Positions 13,340-23,355 are shown, counted from the stretch's first letter. The stretch: DNA of 64,000 bases from Vanessa cardui (GCF_905220365.1 NC_061125.1:13967831-14031830); one strand, 5' to 3'. Program-made: numbers and translations. The notes: generated by a model from the sequence alone, not told the origin.

Positions 13340-13536
13340 GGCGGGGATACTTACCACTATACTACCGAGGAACGGACGGGACGTAAGGGGATGTAAGGGG
13401 GCGCAAATTACATCTTAGCGCCCCAAGCCAACCTCACCTGCCCGTGGTGCATCCTGCCAACTAGCAAACGAGGCTCTGGCGACCGACTGATGGCGGTATA
13501 ACCATCAATATAAACGTAGCTAAATACCACAGGCCG
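13340..13536 (+). promoter_or_regulatory. RTE 5' leader
   Basis: This is the part of the element before the first in-frame ATG. The frame is closed upstream by a TAG near 13462, so 13537 is the first usable ATG. An internal promoter would be expected here in a non-LTR element; no motif is identified. Confidence 0.5.
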
Positions 13537-16110
13537 ATGACGGGCAGCAGCGTCACCGGTGCGAGTAGCTACGTTCTGCGATCGCCAACACGCCTGCCCA
13601 GCGTGGCGATTATGGGCAATATCCTCTATATGCAGCACTCACACAAGCCACGGCCCCCAGTTCCCGGCAGCCCCGCTATTCCTCGTCATGGTGGCGATGA
13701 TGGTAACGGCGGGACGGGGGGTGCTAAGAATCACCGGGCTACGGGAGGCCACCACAACCGACTGACCCTTGCGACGTACAACGGACGCACGCTACGGCTT
13801 GACTCGCATCTGGCGCAACTTGAGGTAGAACTTGGGAAAATTAGGTGGCACATATTAGGGTTATGTGAAGTCCGGAGAGAGGGAGAGGACACCGTAACCC
13901 TCGATTCGGGCCACCTAATGTACTTCCGAGAGGGAGACCAACAATCCCAAGGTGGCGTTGGGTTTCTGGTAAATAAGTCCCTAGCTGACAACGTTGTGGA
14001 AATCTCCAGTGTGTCGAACAGGGTTGCGTACCTCGTAATAAAGCTCACCGAGAGGTACAGCCTCAAGGTGGTGCAAGCGTACGCACCGACCTCGACACAC
14101 TCTGACGATGAAGTGGAAGAATTGTTCGATGATATATCGAGGGCCCTCCACTTCACCACGAAAACCCACTACAACGTTGTCATGGGGGACTTTAACGCTA
14201 AAGTGGGAGTACAGAATTGCAGCGAATCGGTAGTAGGACCCCATGGATTTGGAAGTAGGAATCATAGGGGGCAAATGCTTGTCAACTTCCTCGAACGGGA
14301 GGGGCTCTTCTTGATGAACTCCTTCTTCAAGAAACAGCCCCAAAGGAAGTGGACGTGGCAAAGCCCCGACACTATGACCAAAAATGAGATAGACTTCATC
14401 ATGACAGACAAGAGGCACATATTCAGAGACGTCTCTGTGATCAACAGGTTCAATACCGGTAGTGATCACCGACTTGTCCGAGGCTCTCTGAATATCGATT
14501 TTAGGGCCGAGCGCGTCCGTCTGATGAAGTCCACGCTCCGACCAAAGCTGCTCCAACCCATTGCGGGATCTGAAACGTTCCAGTCAAACCTGGAGAACCG
14601 ATTCGCTGCCGTGAAAACCACAACAGACGTAAACCAGACCCTAGAAAATGTAGTTCGAATTCTCAGGGAAGAAGGTACAAGATTTTGTGGCATGCAGCGT
14701 AAGGGCAGGAAGTCCAAACTTTCAGAAGAGACCTTAGGGCTAATGAAGAAACGACGTGAAAACCCACCTGTCACTTCGTCAGAAAAGCGGCAACTAAACC
14801 GAGAGATCAGCAAGCGCGTACGACACGACCTCCGGTGCTCCAATACTCTTACGATTGAAAGAGCAATCGAGCAGAATCGGGGGTCTAAGGTGTTCGTACA
14901 ATCTCTTGGAAGGAGCCACCTGACGAAGTTGACCACATCAAGTGGAGAAGTCGTTTCTTCCAAGACGGCAATTCTTTCGGAAGTAGAGGACTTCTACGGC
15001 CAATTATACGCATCGCATGCACCTCGACCTGATCCCGAAAATGAGGATTCTAGAGCTACATTAACACGCCATTTCTCAGAAGACCTGCCTGAAGTCAGTG
15101 TTGGCGAAATCGAGATTGCTCTTAAACAGCTTAAAAATGGAAAAGCCCCTGGAGAGGACGGTATTACTATAGAGTTATTAAAAGCAGGAGGTAATCCGGT
15201 ACTCAAGGAACTCCAAAAGCTTTTTAACTCTGTCCTCTTCGAAGGGAGAACTCCGGAGGCGTGGATCAGGAGTGTGGTCGTCCTGTTCTTCAAAAAGGGA
15301 GACAAAACCCTGCTGAAGAACTATCGTCCCATATCCCTACTGAGTCACGTCTATAAGCTGTTTTCAAGAGTGATCACGAACCGTCTTGCGCGAAGATTCG
15401 ACGAATTCCAACCCCCAGAACAGGCCGGGTTTCGGACCGGATACGCCACCATAGACCACATCCACACAGTGCGGCAGATTATACAGAAGTCCCAAGAGTA
15501 TAATCGGCCCCTGTGTCTTGCATTCGTGGACTATGAGAAGGCCTTTGACTCGGTTGAAATCTGGGCTGTTCTGGAGTCCCTGCAGCGTTGCCAAGTTGAT
15601 TGGCGATATATCCAAGTGATGAGATGTCTCTACGAAGCCGCCACCATGTCCGTCCGAGTACAGAATCAGCAAACAAATCCCATACCATTGCATCGAGGAG
15701 TGAGACAAGGGGACGTTATTTCCCCCAAATTGTTCACTAATGCAATGGAGGATATGTTCAAGACGCTGAACTGGAAAGGACGTGGCATCAACATCAATGG
15801 CGAATACATCTCTCACTTGAGATTCGCGGACGACATCGTCATCGTAGCAGAAACGCTGCAGGACCTACAACAAATGCTGAACGATCTGGCTGATTCTTCT
15901 ATGCGTATCGGCCTACGGATGAACTTGGATAAAACCAAGGTCATGTTCAATGAACATGTTCTACCGGAACCGATTGCGATACACGGTACCGTCCTCGAAG
16001 TTGTTCAAAAATATGTCTACCTTGGGCAGACTCTGCGATTTGGTAGAAACAACCTTGAGGACGAGGTGAATAGAAGAATTCAGCTAGGTTGGGCAGCGTT
16101 TGGAAAATGA
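13537..16110 (+). CDS. RTE endonuclease-reverse transcriptase
   Basis: The 857-residue frame encodes the enzyme that nicks chromosomal DNA and reverse-transcribes the element RNA at the nick. An APE-type endonuclease begins near residue 76 (LTLATYNGRTL). Its catalytic residues are visible: E111 in GLCEVRR, D218 and N220 in GDFNAK, D310-H311 in SDH. The reverse transcriptase follows: KNGKAPGEDG near 532-541, NYRPISLLS at 595-603, motif A with D665 in VDYEKAFDS, GVRQGD at 721-726, and FADD at 763-766. All these residues are intact. The frame stops at a TGA (16108-16110) just after the thumb region; the same frame then stays open to 16590, so this is one gene broken by one nonsense codon rather than two genes. 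ATG 13537 is the first in-frame ATG after an upstream stop. Minus-strand and off-frame open frames here are shadows. The family has similar annotated copies in many moths and butterflies, often mislabelled as craniofacial development protein 2-like. Confidence 0.93.
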   Translation: MTGSSVTGASSYVLRSPTRLPSVAIMGNILYMQHSHKPRPPVPGSPAIPRHGGDDGNGGTGGAKNHRATGGHHNRLTLATYNGRTLRLDSHLAQLEVELGKIRWHILGLCEVRREGEDTVTLDSGHLMYFREGDQQSQGGVGFLVNKSLADNVVEISSVSNRVAYLVIKLTERYSLKVVQAYAPTSTHSDDEVEELFDDISRALHFTTKTHYNVVMGDFNAKVGVQNCSESVVGPHGFGSRNHRGQMLVNFLEREGLFLMNSFFKKQPQRKWTWQSPDTMTKNEIDFIMTDKRHIFRDVSVINRFNTGSDHRLVRGSLNIDFRAERVRLMKSTLRPKLLQPIAGSETFQSNLENRFAAVKTTTDVNQTLENVVRILREEGTRFCGMQRKGRKSKLSEETLGLMKKRRENPPVTSSEKRQLNREISKRVRHDLRCSNTLTIERAIEQNRGSKVFVQSLGRSHLTKLTTSSGEVVSSKTAILSEVEDFYGQLYASHAPRPDPENEDSRATLTRHFSEDLPEVSVGEIEIALKQLKNGKAPGEDGITIELLKAGGNPVLKELQKLFNSVLFEGRTPEAWIRSVVVLFFKKGDKTLLKNYRPISLLSHVYKLFSRVITNRLARRFDEFQPPEQAGFRTGYATIDHIHTVRQIIQKSQEYNRPLCLAFVDYEKAFDSVEIWAVLESLQRCQVDWRYIQVMRCLYEAATMSVRVQNQQTNPIPLHRGVRQGDVISPKLFTNAMEDMFKTLNWKGRGININGEYISHLRFADDIVIVAETLQDLQQMLNDLADSSMRIGLRMNLDKTKVMFNEHVLPEPIAIHGTVLEVVQKYVYLGQTLRFGRNNLEDEVNRRIQLGWAAFGK

Positions 16111-16590
16111 CGTCGAATCTTTACATCGTCGATCCCACAGTGCCTTAAGACGAAAGTCTTCAACCAGTGCGTCCTACCCGTCATGACATACGGAGCCGAA
16201 ACGTGGACACTCACGGTAAGGCTGGTCCACCAGTTTAAAGTCGCTCAGCGTGCTATGGAAAGGGCTATGCTCGGCGTTTCTCTGCGGGATCGCATCAGAA
16301 ATGAGGCGATCCGCCAGAGAACCAAAGTCATCGACGTAGCCCACCGGATTAGTAGGCTGAAGTGGCAGTGGGCTGGCCATATTTGCCGCAGAACCGATAA
16401 CCGTTGGGGGAAACGTGTTCTAGAGTGGAGACCGCGTCTCGGCAAACGTAGTGTAGGACGTCCTCGGGCCCGGTGGAGTGACGACTTACGCAAGACGGCT
16501 GGCAGGAGCTGGATGCGAGTAGCCCAAGAACGATCTCAGTGGCGTGCAATTGGAGAGGCCTATGTCCAGCAGTGGACGGAAATGGGCTGA
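16111..16590 (+). pseudogene. RTE C-terminal segment after premature stop
   Basis: This continues in the same frame after the TGA at 16108-16110, beginning RRIFTSSIPQCL, and ends at a TGA 7 bp before the element end. It carries the usual RTE C-terminal features: YGAETWTLT, the WAGHICRR segment and GRPRARWSDDLRK, thought to help bind nucleic acid. It contains an ATG at 16183 but no evidence of independent translation. Without readthrough the protein would lack these residues, so this copy is probably inactive or impaired. Confidence 0.85.
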
Positions 16591-16597
16591 TGGATGG

Positions 16598-16610
16598 ATA
16601 ACAATAGACA
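16598..16610. repeat. Target-site duplication, right copy
   Basis: Exact match to 13327-13339. Confidence 0.92.
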
Positions 16611-17360
16611 AGACAATTCAATTTGCATTAATATTACATATTAAAACTTCCCCGTTTATATTTATCAATAAAACAAGACATTAACGCTTATATAACTTAA
16701 ATATATAATCACCTTCTGATCGTGCTATAAAAATCAACAGATAAAATAATGAAGATACGCCGCAAAGATAAAAGTAAACATAATCAATTTATAAAGTCAT
16801 ATCAGCCCTATTTCCACTGAATAGGTTTCAATCAGCTGATCTTGACAGAAGAAAGGAACAGTGTCAATATTATTTACGAGTGAGCCATAATTGTTTTAAT
16901 AGTTATCTTTAATACATGAACCATACAAGACGAAGGCGAGACAAGCGAGAAACGTAATTGTAAATATTATCAACGAAACGAAAAAGGTCATATCTCGTAT
17001 ACGAATGGACTTTGGCACCATTAAACCAATCCGCCAGCCAATAAGGCAGACACTTGACGTATGCGTTGCCATTACGTCAGCGAAGTAAATACATCACAGT
17101 GAGTCTTAATCAAAGAACCACCGAGATTAATACGTGGACAGGGTTGAAACGCGTGCGGAATTAGGAACATGGCACGAATGTAACAAAAGGATGACTAGGA
17201 GGAAGTAATACGATCCGTTAAATTACGTTACGCCGGCCATAAATAAAAACATCATCCGTTCACCATTTGACGTCCGTCCGTTTTGTCCGTCTCGAGTTGT
17301 GGATTTAATCGTTGAGTTGGAATGATAAGTAAGAAATATCATTTATGTTAAATATAAAGT
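16611..17360. other. Unique DNA, GC-richer from about 17020
   Basis: AT-rich to about 17010, then a block with CCAATCCGCCAGCCAATAAG and GTCCGTCCGTTTTGTCCG. No reading frame is supported. The block may be conserved noncoding DNA. Confidence 0.3.
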
Positions 17361-17520
17361 GCACTATATGTCTAGTGGTTAGTTTCTTCGGGTACAGATC
17401 AGGTGGTTTTGAGTTCAAATCAATAAGATTTTTTAAAATACTTTTGTGCATCAGATAGCTCGTTAATATATTCAATCAATCGATCAAGCGCAGGATCAAT
17501 CCTGCGCTTGATCTATCTCT
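17361..17520 (+). repeat. Degenerate tRNA-like SINE head with palindrome
   Basis: GTCTAGTGGTTAGTTTCTTC resembles a box A, and TTTTGAGTTCAAATC about 45 bp later resembles a box B. The spacing suits a tRNA-derived SINE. The copy differs from families A and J. A perfect palindrome follows at 17482-17513. Confidence 0.4.
17482..17513. other. Perfect 15-bp inverted repeat, 2-nt spacer
   Basis: GATCAAGCGCAGGAT, then CA, then the exact reverse complement. The arm is GC-richer than the neighbourhood, so chance is unlikely. Confidence 0.85.
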
Positions 17521-17649
17521 GGATTACTAGTGAACAACAAACACACTCTGTATAAACCAATTAAAATTAAAATGTATAAATAAGTAAGTATATAAAGTAT
17601 GTCTATAATTTATATTCAAAGGAATGTAACACATAATGTATAGAATAGA

Positions 17650-17800
17650 TGTGATAAAAGATAAAGTTTTATGTCGGTTCTTCTCTGCAGAATACCCGTT
17701 CCAAGCTGTTGGTAGCTTCAATTAATGTTTGTAAAATCCCGCCTCTAAAGTGCTTGAAAAAAAGCCTACTTGAATAAGGTAATTTTGATTCGATTTGAGT
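17650..17800 (+). repeat. Family C retroelement tail
   Basis: GTCGGTTCTTCTCTGCAGAA, TTGGTAGCTTCAATTAATGT and AAAGCCTACTTGAATAAGGT followed by TTTTGATTCGATTT follow the C order, including the GATTTT-like end. Confidence 0.65.
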
Positions 17801-18210
17801 AAAAATCGAAAGAAAATTAACAACGGGATAATTTACATGTAATGACTGTAAGTTGGCGGTTATAATTGATAAATCGTAGTCGTTTAACCAAAAAACAAAA
17901 TGAAATCGCAAAGTTTTAAAAAAAGCAACGCCGATGAGCCCCACGGAAGGGTTAATTAAAACGAATGGACGCTCATCCTCCGGCAGAATGTCGAAGTTTA
18001 GCGGATCACCAATTTGAATGCTTTAATATTATTACAAACTCCGGCCCACGTTTCTTTAATTAAAATTAACGACGCAAAACTCTGACAGTCAAACGAATTA
18101 TTAGTACAGAAGCAAACTTTTAATTAGTTCTTCTCCTTCTAGCAATACTTTTGCGCTTTGTCTTGTTAGAAGTGTTTTAAATTTATAACAATTCATACTT
18201 TACTTCCATA

Positions 18211-18563
18211 GTATAGTAGGACACAAATTAGATGTAGCATCGGAAAATGCAATGGAATTAAATTAAAACCGATTACTACCGATTTACACAACCAATAGAA
18301 ACAGCTCCCTAACGCGCCATTCGACGCTATTCGTCGCTATAGATTCCCGCGTCAGTTCAACCCGAGACAGAGAGTGCGTGTAAATCAACGCGTCAAATTG
18401 ACGAATATATTAGGTCATATGATATTACAATTTATTACGTTTATGCAAAGATCATATCCGCATGATAAATAAATATTGATAATTTGGTATAGCGTACTCA
18501 ATTCGGATGTGATCGGTTTTACGAATATTGCCGATGCGACATCTAAGTTGTGTCGTACTATAC
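18211..18563 (+). mobile_element. Family T MITE, complete (353 bp)
   Basis: Terminal inverted repeats of 33 bp occupy 18211-18243 and 18531-18563; the outer part GTATAGTASGACACAAMTTAG is shared with about three mismatches. The interior contains CTATTCGTCGCTATAGATTC and a TATCCGCATGATAAATAAAT block. A second copy in the opposite interior orientation is at 51387-51940. There is no coding capacity, so it would depend on a transposase elsewhere. Flanking ATA on both sides may be the target duplication, but this is not decisive. Confidence 0.75.
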
Positions 18564-18889
18564 ATACCTACTTGCAATCACTGACGTAACATACAATAAT
18601 AATAAAAATCAGTAACATTCTCCATCCGGATACGCCGCAAATTATCTCAATCAAAATGTCAAGCTTGATTACAGAAGGCCATCAAAATGTTAGACACAGA
18701 ATATCGAATACGACAAATTCTTTCTTTCGAATTTAATTTCTATGGTATGATATATTAGGCATACGAATTACTGATTACACGCAGAATACCTACGAATATA
18801 GATCTGTCATGCTTTGAAACGAATAAGAAATTGTTTGAAACAGTAATAAATTTTAATTTATTTATTTCAGAAAGCAATATAAGCCACAT

Positions 18890-19030
18890 CTTCAATGGAC
18901 CGCGTGTTATTATTCGAAATGAGACGTTATATCCCTTTTGCCTGTAATTACACTGACTCACCCGTCAAACCAGAATCCTAGAAATATATTTATCTTTGAC
19001 GGTCGTATTGATGAATGAGTGATTATTTGA
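18890..19030 (+). repeat. Family B fragment
   Basis: The block ACGTTATATCCCTTTTGCCT, then GTAATTACACTGACTCACCC and GTCAAACCAGAATCC follow the middle of family B. The open frame on the minus strand at 18755-18961 is a shadow. Confidence 0.6.
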
Positions 19031-19259
19031 ACGGCATAAAAGCACTGTTAACTTGTCGTTAGACGATCATTCTTAAGAAAAATAAATAAGTACATAAAAC
19101 AATCAAACGACATAAAGTGTTAAATAATAATCGATTACAAATTGTACCGTAACTAAAATCGAATAAAAACCCTTAAGATGATTAAGATAGCAACAAAAAA
19201 ATTATATTTCATCGTTAATCGTCGATAAAAACATTCCAAATTGCCTAATTAAAATTGTC

Positions 19260-20060
19260 AATGTACATGAAACGGTACAAGTGGCGAGCTCCATATTCAC
19301 ACCTCGTGAAGCCCCAGGGCGCTGCGACCGGTCGCGGGCAGAGGCAGCGGCTGACAATCCACTGATAATTATACGACTACTTATTCTGGCCTCTCACATT
19401 TTAACATCTTGAGTGCCCGTAAAACTTGCTACCCGTAAAAGCAATTATTGCCTGTTTTTAACCCACTAGTGGGAATATGTCCTTTTCCTATTCAATGTGT
19501 TTTTTATATATTATTCATTTTTTTCAAACGGCACAGATTAGATTTATTAAAACAGATTCGATTAAAGATTAGATATTTTATCAACTGAGCCAATTCATAC
19601 ATATCCATTTAAGCTTATTTGAATTATAAATTTAATAATTTATGTTAACACAATTTTAATAAAACCAACAAGCCGCATCTATAAGCTACGTGACGCTATA
19701 AGACGGTGGACGCTTATCTCAAATGTCTTTTAATTTGAGCACACTACTTGGGCGCCTACGCGGACCGGCGTAAACAAATCTCGAGATGAGATCAATGAAT
19801 ATTAAGCGAGCTTCGAAACAATTTCCAGCAACATCATCGAGATAAAATAAATAATACCCCGAATAAACACGAGAAAAGAAACGCTGATTGCTTCATAAAT
19901 TGTCAAAAGGTTACCCCGGACCGATGAGTTTTGCAGGTCGTTTTAACTGGAAAATATATGAATAACGCCCGGCAAATTGGTCAATAAATAAAAGAATATC
20001 CTTAAATTATGCGTACGAAATATAAATTATGTTTTTCGGGACTAATTGAGATAAATGTAC
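19260..20060. other. Unique higher-GC noncoding block
   Basis: GC-rich patches are seen at 19280-19360 (GCGACCGGTCGCGGGCAGAG), 19730-19780 and 19910-19940, separated by AT-rich DNA. No repeat or convincing frame is present. Candidate regulatory DNA by composition only. Confidence 0.3.
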
Positions 20061-20282
20061 CGCTGCATATGCATTGTGCGAAGCGAACGATTTCTGTTAT
20101 TCGAACCTCCATATCAATACCATTCCAGTAGGCTTTAACAAATAGTATAATCCCTTGATACAATTTTATTTGCTTTGGAAAAGTTATAGTGTAGTTTTTC
20201 ACTTTATCAATCTCGATGTATTAAGAAGGTAAATAATTTTGTTTTTGATTAATATATCACATCTGTTTAATTAAAATAAAAA

Positions 20283-20470
20283 GCCTTGATAGCGCAAAGG
20301 TTAGAACCAGTGAAGCCTGAAAGAACATTGCCTATTCAAATTCAGGTAACCACAATTTATTTAATTGCTTAATATGTAGTTATAACTACATATTAAGTAA
20401 TGCATCAGATCAGCGCATAACACGTCATACATTATCATAAAGAGGATGCCTTAGTCCAGCACTGTGTTAT
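20283..20470 (+). repeat. Degenerate tRNA-like SINE
   Basis: GATAGCGCAAAGGTTAGAAC resembles a box A region and TATTCAAATTCAGG a box B. The end GAGGATGCCTTAGTCCAGCA resembles the family A tail. A perfect palindrome (20368-20397) interrupts the body. Confidence 0.4.
20368..20397. other. Perfect 30-bp palindrome
   Basis: The sequence is its own reverse complement over 30 bases, with centre TAGTTATAACTA. It is AT-rich but exact. It lies inside a SINE-like copy. Confidence 0.85.
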
Positions 20471-20703
20471 TTATATACACGGTGAGGCACGACGTTCCCT
20501 TCTTCAGATTCTCAGGATTGCCTAAGGAGCACAGGAGCCAGGATGGCCTCGTGTTGCAATACACACTAACCAGAATTACAGGGGAGAAGACCTCCGCCGA
20601 GTTACGAGCGTGGCACGAGAATGCCATCACAGTGGTTATATTTGGAAGGAAGCCCACACAACGCCGTTCCCGCGAGTACCATTGCACAGTGACACTTACA
20701 TAA
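20464..20703 (+). other. Unassigned GC-rich open region, both strands open
   Basis: About 230 bp are distinctly richer in G+C than the flanks. An open frame of 79 residues exists on the plus strand (contains TGEKTSAELRAWHENAITVV) and one of 78 on the minus strand (20451-20687). On the plus strand a good acceptor-like site (TTCCCTTCTTCAG, then ATTCTCAG) precedes the block, but no good donor is seen. I do not recognise either product. It could be a terminal exon, a captured gene fragment or a repeat. Confidence 0.3.
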
Positions 20704-21239
20704 CTTTATTCTACTTACTTTCCATATACTATATATGCTTTACTATAAATAACAACTTAAATTAATAAAACACAGTAAAAATATACCCTACTTTATTATA
20801 TCTATATCTTATAAGCGGAGAGATAACTAATATCGGTAATAATGAAACATAACCAAAAGTTTCCTCGTCCCGCCTTATGGTCGATATTGGTTTTCGTAGT
20901 TTTTTTTTCAATATCGGAACGAATCTAACAAAAACTTCCATAACATAAATATTACAACGAATACTTATATTGAATAAATATGAGTAATTTAATCTAGCTT
21001 ATTTAGTATTTGTATGTGTACTTTTTAAATGTCGACCTAATAGCGACCTGGGACCGATGCTCAGATGCAATTTGTGAATAAACAATGATATAATATGAAA
21101 AAAAAAATGACACCACTCTATAACATGAGTAATATAAGTTTCTACCAGCGTCTTTATTTTTAAGTTTAATTATTAATTCTGGAGATCACCGCTACATGCA
21201 AAGAAACAAATACTTACCTCTTTATAATGCTATAACAAA
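20704..21239. other. AT-rich DNA, nothing assigned
   Basis: Unique AT-rich sequence without repeat or frame. Confidence 0.4.
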
Positions 21240-21501
21240 ACTAGCTGCGCTCTACTTCGTGCGCGTTTGAATTTTACAAAAAAGTTATTAATGTAGCCTA
21301 AGGCACTCCTACTGACCCCCTGTAACATCAGCTCTCTGCCAGTGACAGTCCCGTCATTATCAGTTCACCCGTTCCAGACAAAGGGACAATCAAACAGACA
21401 GAAAGACACAAATTAAAAAAAGTTAACCTGCATATGCATTTAGTATATGGCGGTTATTTTAATATTACAAACAGTAATCCATATTATTATTACATGTATA
21501 A
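21240..21501 (+). repeat. Family D repeat
   Basis: It starts with CTAGCTGCGCTC, continues with GTAGCCTAAGGCACTCC, TCTGCCAGTGACAGTCCCGT and the CAAACAGACAGAAAGACAC run, and ends GGTTATTTTAATATTACAAA plus CAGTAATCC. Copies with the same order lie at 25961, 28066, 37254 and 60208. Confidence 0.7.
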
Positions 21502-21817
21502 TACAAATAATATGAAAACTCAAACAGTTGTTTACACAAACACACATAAGCAAACATACTCTCTATAACACAAACACAAGCAAATCGACATCTTATACTT
21601 CCAAACTTGATTCTTCGTTTAAATTAAGAAGTCATATCAGGTCTTACAAATGACCTTCAAGACCCAATAATACGTAAGAAATGAAATCAGACGATCAGCT
21701 ATCTATCCAAGGCTAAGATTAATTTAGTTTCTTTTAATTATCACTTTGCTTTTATCAAACGTACACGTAGAATATATAGATATATTTCAAGGCATCTTTA
21801 GACGAAACCAATGGGTC

Positions 21818-21965
21818 AAATCAAATCGAAGTATACTTTATTCAAGTAGGCTTTTACAAGCACTTTTGAATCAATATTAAGTGAAGCTACCCCCCTTTCG
21901 GAAATCAGATTCTACCGAGAGGAACCGACATGAAACTCAGTGGTTACTCTTTTTCATAGTCGTCA
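21818..21965 (-). repeat. Family C retroelement tail
   Basis: Reverse-orientation match: CAAGTAGGCTTTTACAAGCA, then GTGAAGCTACC, CAGATTCTACCGAGAGGAAC and CTCAGTGGTTACTCTTTTTC. The GATTTT repeat end is reduced to ATCAAATCGAAG. Confidence 0.75.
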
Positions 21966-21971
21966 TTTAAA

Positions 21972-22160
21972 TGGTTGCCTGACGACAAACAAGCTTTGTG
22001 TAAGTGGTTACCACAGCTCATAGACAATGGCTCTATGAGAAATTTTAACCATTTCTTAGATCACCAATGTGCCACCAAACTAGGAAGAGAATCTTGTGCT
22101 TGTTACACAGCACTGAGTCGCTTACCGTTCACACCAGAACACAACATCACTGTTGAAATA
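21972..22160 (+). repeat. Family B, 5' part
   Basis: GTAAGTGGTTACCACAGCTC, ATAGACAATGGCTCTATGAG, CACCAATGTGCCACCAAACT and TTCACACCAGAACACAACA follow family B. It starts within 10 bp of the end of the C copy. The open frame at 21975-22202 is its shadow. Confidence 0.7.
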
Positions 22161-22329
22161 TGTGTACAAGCGCGCGGTTTTGCTCGCATGGAAATTATAT
22201 AAATAACAGAGTAATTAAAAACATTATGTCAATTTAAGACCCCTTTGTAAAGAACATTTGAGGTTCAACTTTCGTGGGCTAGATCTACCAGACAGCTCGT
22301 AAAGCTCATTTTCGACCAGGCTATAAAGA

Positions 22330-22700
22330 AATTTCGGGCGAAAACAACTAAAAATTCATGTCCCTCACTCAAAAATATTACGGTCTACCGTACAAACTTT
22401 CAACTCTTATTTCACCCTTTTAGGGATAGAATATCAAAAAACGCTGAAAAGGTATCGACTTATTTTTAATCAGTATCCCAAAAATAAAATTTCATGTTTC
22501 TAACTTAAAAACTGACGGACTTCCATACAAACGTTTAACCTCTATTTCACCCCCTTAGAGGTAGAATTTCCAAAATTCCTTTCTTAGTGTGTGTCTACTC
22601 AATAAATTAATTCTACTCACCAGTTTTCAAGGCCCTAACTTTAATGGTTTAAGCTCGGCAATGACGGATCAGTCAGTCAGGACTTCTTATTTTATATATA
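22330..22700 (+). repeat. Family M repeat with internal tandem duplication
   Basis: Two units of about 110 bp share the order TTCATGT, CTACCGTACAAACTTTCAAC (second unit TTCCATACAAACGTTTAACC), TATTTCACCC and TAGGGATAGAAT/TAGAGGTAGAAT. The end is TTTAAGCTCGGCAATGACGG with a CAGTCAGTCAG run. A partial copy lies at 63400-63560. It is a common type of lepidopteran interspersed repeat from memory; the superfamily is unknown to me. Confidence 0.55.
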
Positions 22701-23282
22701 TATATATGATTGTACACCTGTTAATGATTAGTTTCTTACCAGTTTCTTTTGTTAGAACCTATATTGTAACCGCTAATAAAAGCTTTTATATTTATTTATA
22801 AGACCTCATTATCACATAAAATAAATTAACATGTTACATTTCGTAATCGTTAAACAATCGAAACGACGTAAGTAATCTTCGGTATTGCAGAAAAAAATCA
22901 AAACAGCATTTTTATAAATCCATGCATAGTATGCGTCAATGCGACATAAAAATATCACACTATAGAGAGCGTCTTCGCATTCTTTCTTCCATTCAACGTT
23001 CCTTCATTTAAGTTTATTGAATTGGAAATAGTCACATGGGGCCAAGTGTCGACTTCGCAACCTGATCAGGGCGTACGGGTGCCTTGTTAAGAAAGAGGAT
23101 TTCTTTTTTCACTTTTACAATGTAAATGAGGCGAGTCTATCAACAGAGCCGTGATGTAGCCCGATAACCGATCACCGATAATATTAAACGGTTTAAGAAT
23201 ATCTACGACATCGAAAAGAAAGTAAAGAAACAACACATTAATTAATTTATATTGTCATTACAGTATCGCTGATATGAATTAA
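22701..23282. other. Mostly AT-rich DNA, nothing assigned
   Basis: A GC-richer patch near 23040-23180 (GACTTCGCAACCTGATCAGG) is unique. No gene is supported. Confidence 0.35.
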
Positions 23283-23355
23283 CTGCATGAAAATTCAGTG
23301 GTATTTGCTAGGTGTTGCACTTATAATCTTTGTAGATTCACGTGTTCGAATCACT
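23283..23355 (-). repeat. Family A SINE fragment
   Basis: ATGAAAATTCAGTGGTATTT and the region to CACGTGTTCGAATC resemble the tRNA-head half of family A in reverse. It is very divergent. Confidence 0.35.

Larger units (their letters stand above)
13340..16597 (+). mobile_element. RTE-clade non-LTR retrotransposon, near-complete
   Basis: The element spans 3258 bp between perfect 13-bp direct repeats. It has a GC-rich 5' leader of about 200 bp, one long endonuclease-reverse transcriptase frame, and a 3' end with virtually no untranslated region that finishes in the short tandem motif GATGGATGG, a tail style typical of RTE elements. There is no LTR, no poly(A) and no separate ORF1. The EN-RT order plus the C-terminal GRPRARW segment point to the RTE clade; assignment to a named family is not attempted. 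Its base composition is much richer in G+C than the surrounding DNA. The undamaged duplication and single stop codon suggest a recent insertion. Confidence 0.93.

Noticed and set aside
13408..16621. Many minus-strand and off-frame open frames of 60-190 codons
   Set aside because: They overlap the RTE coding frame, whose catalytic motifs lie on the plus strand; GC-rich coding DNA leaves other frames open.
17361..17430. Possible functional tRNA gene
   Set aside because: Only box-like words are present; acceptor and anticodon stems do not pair, so it is a SINE relic.
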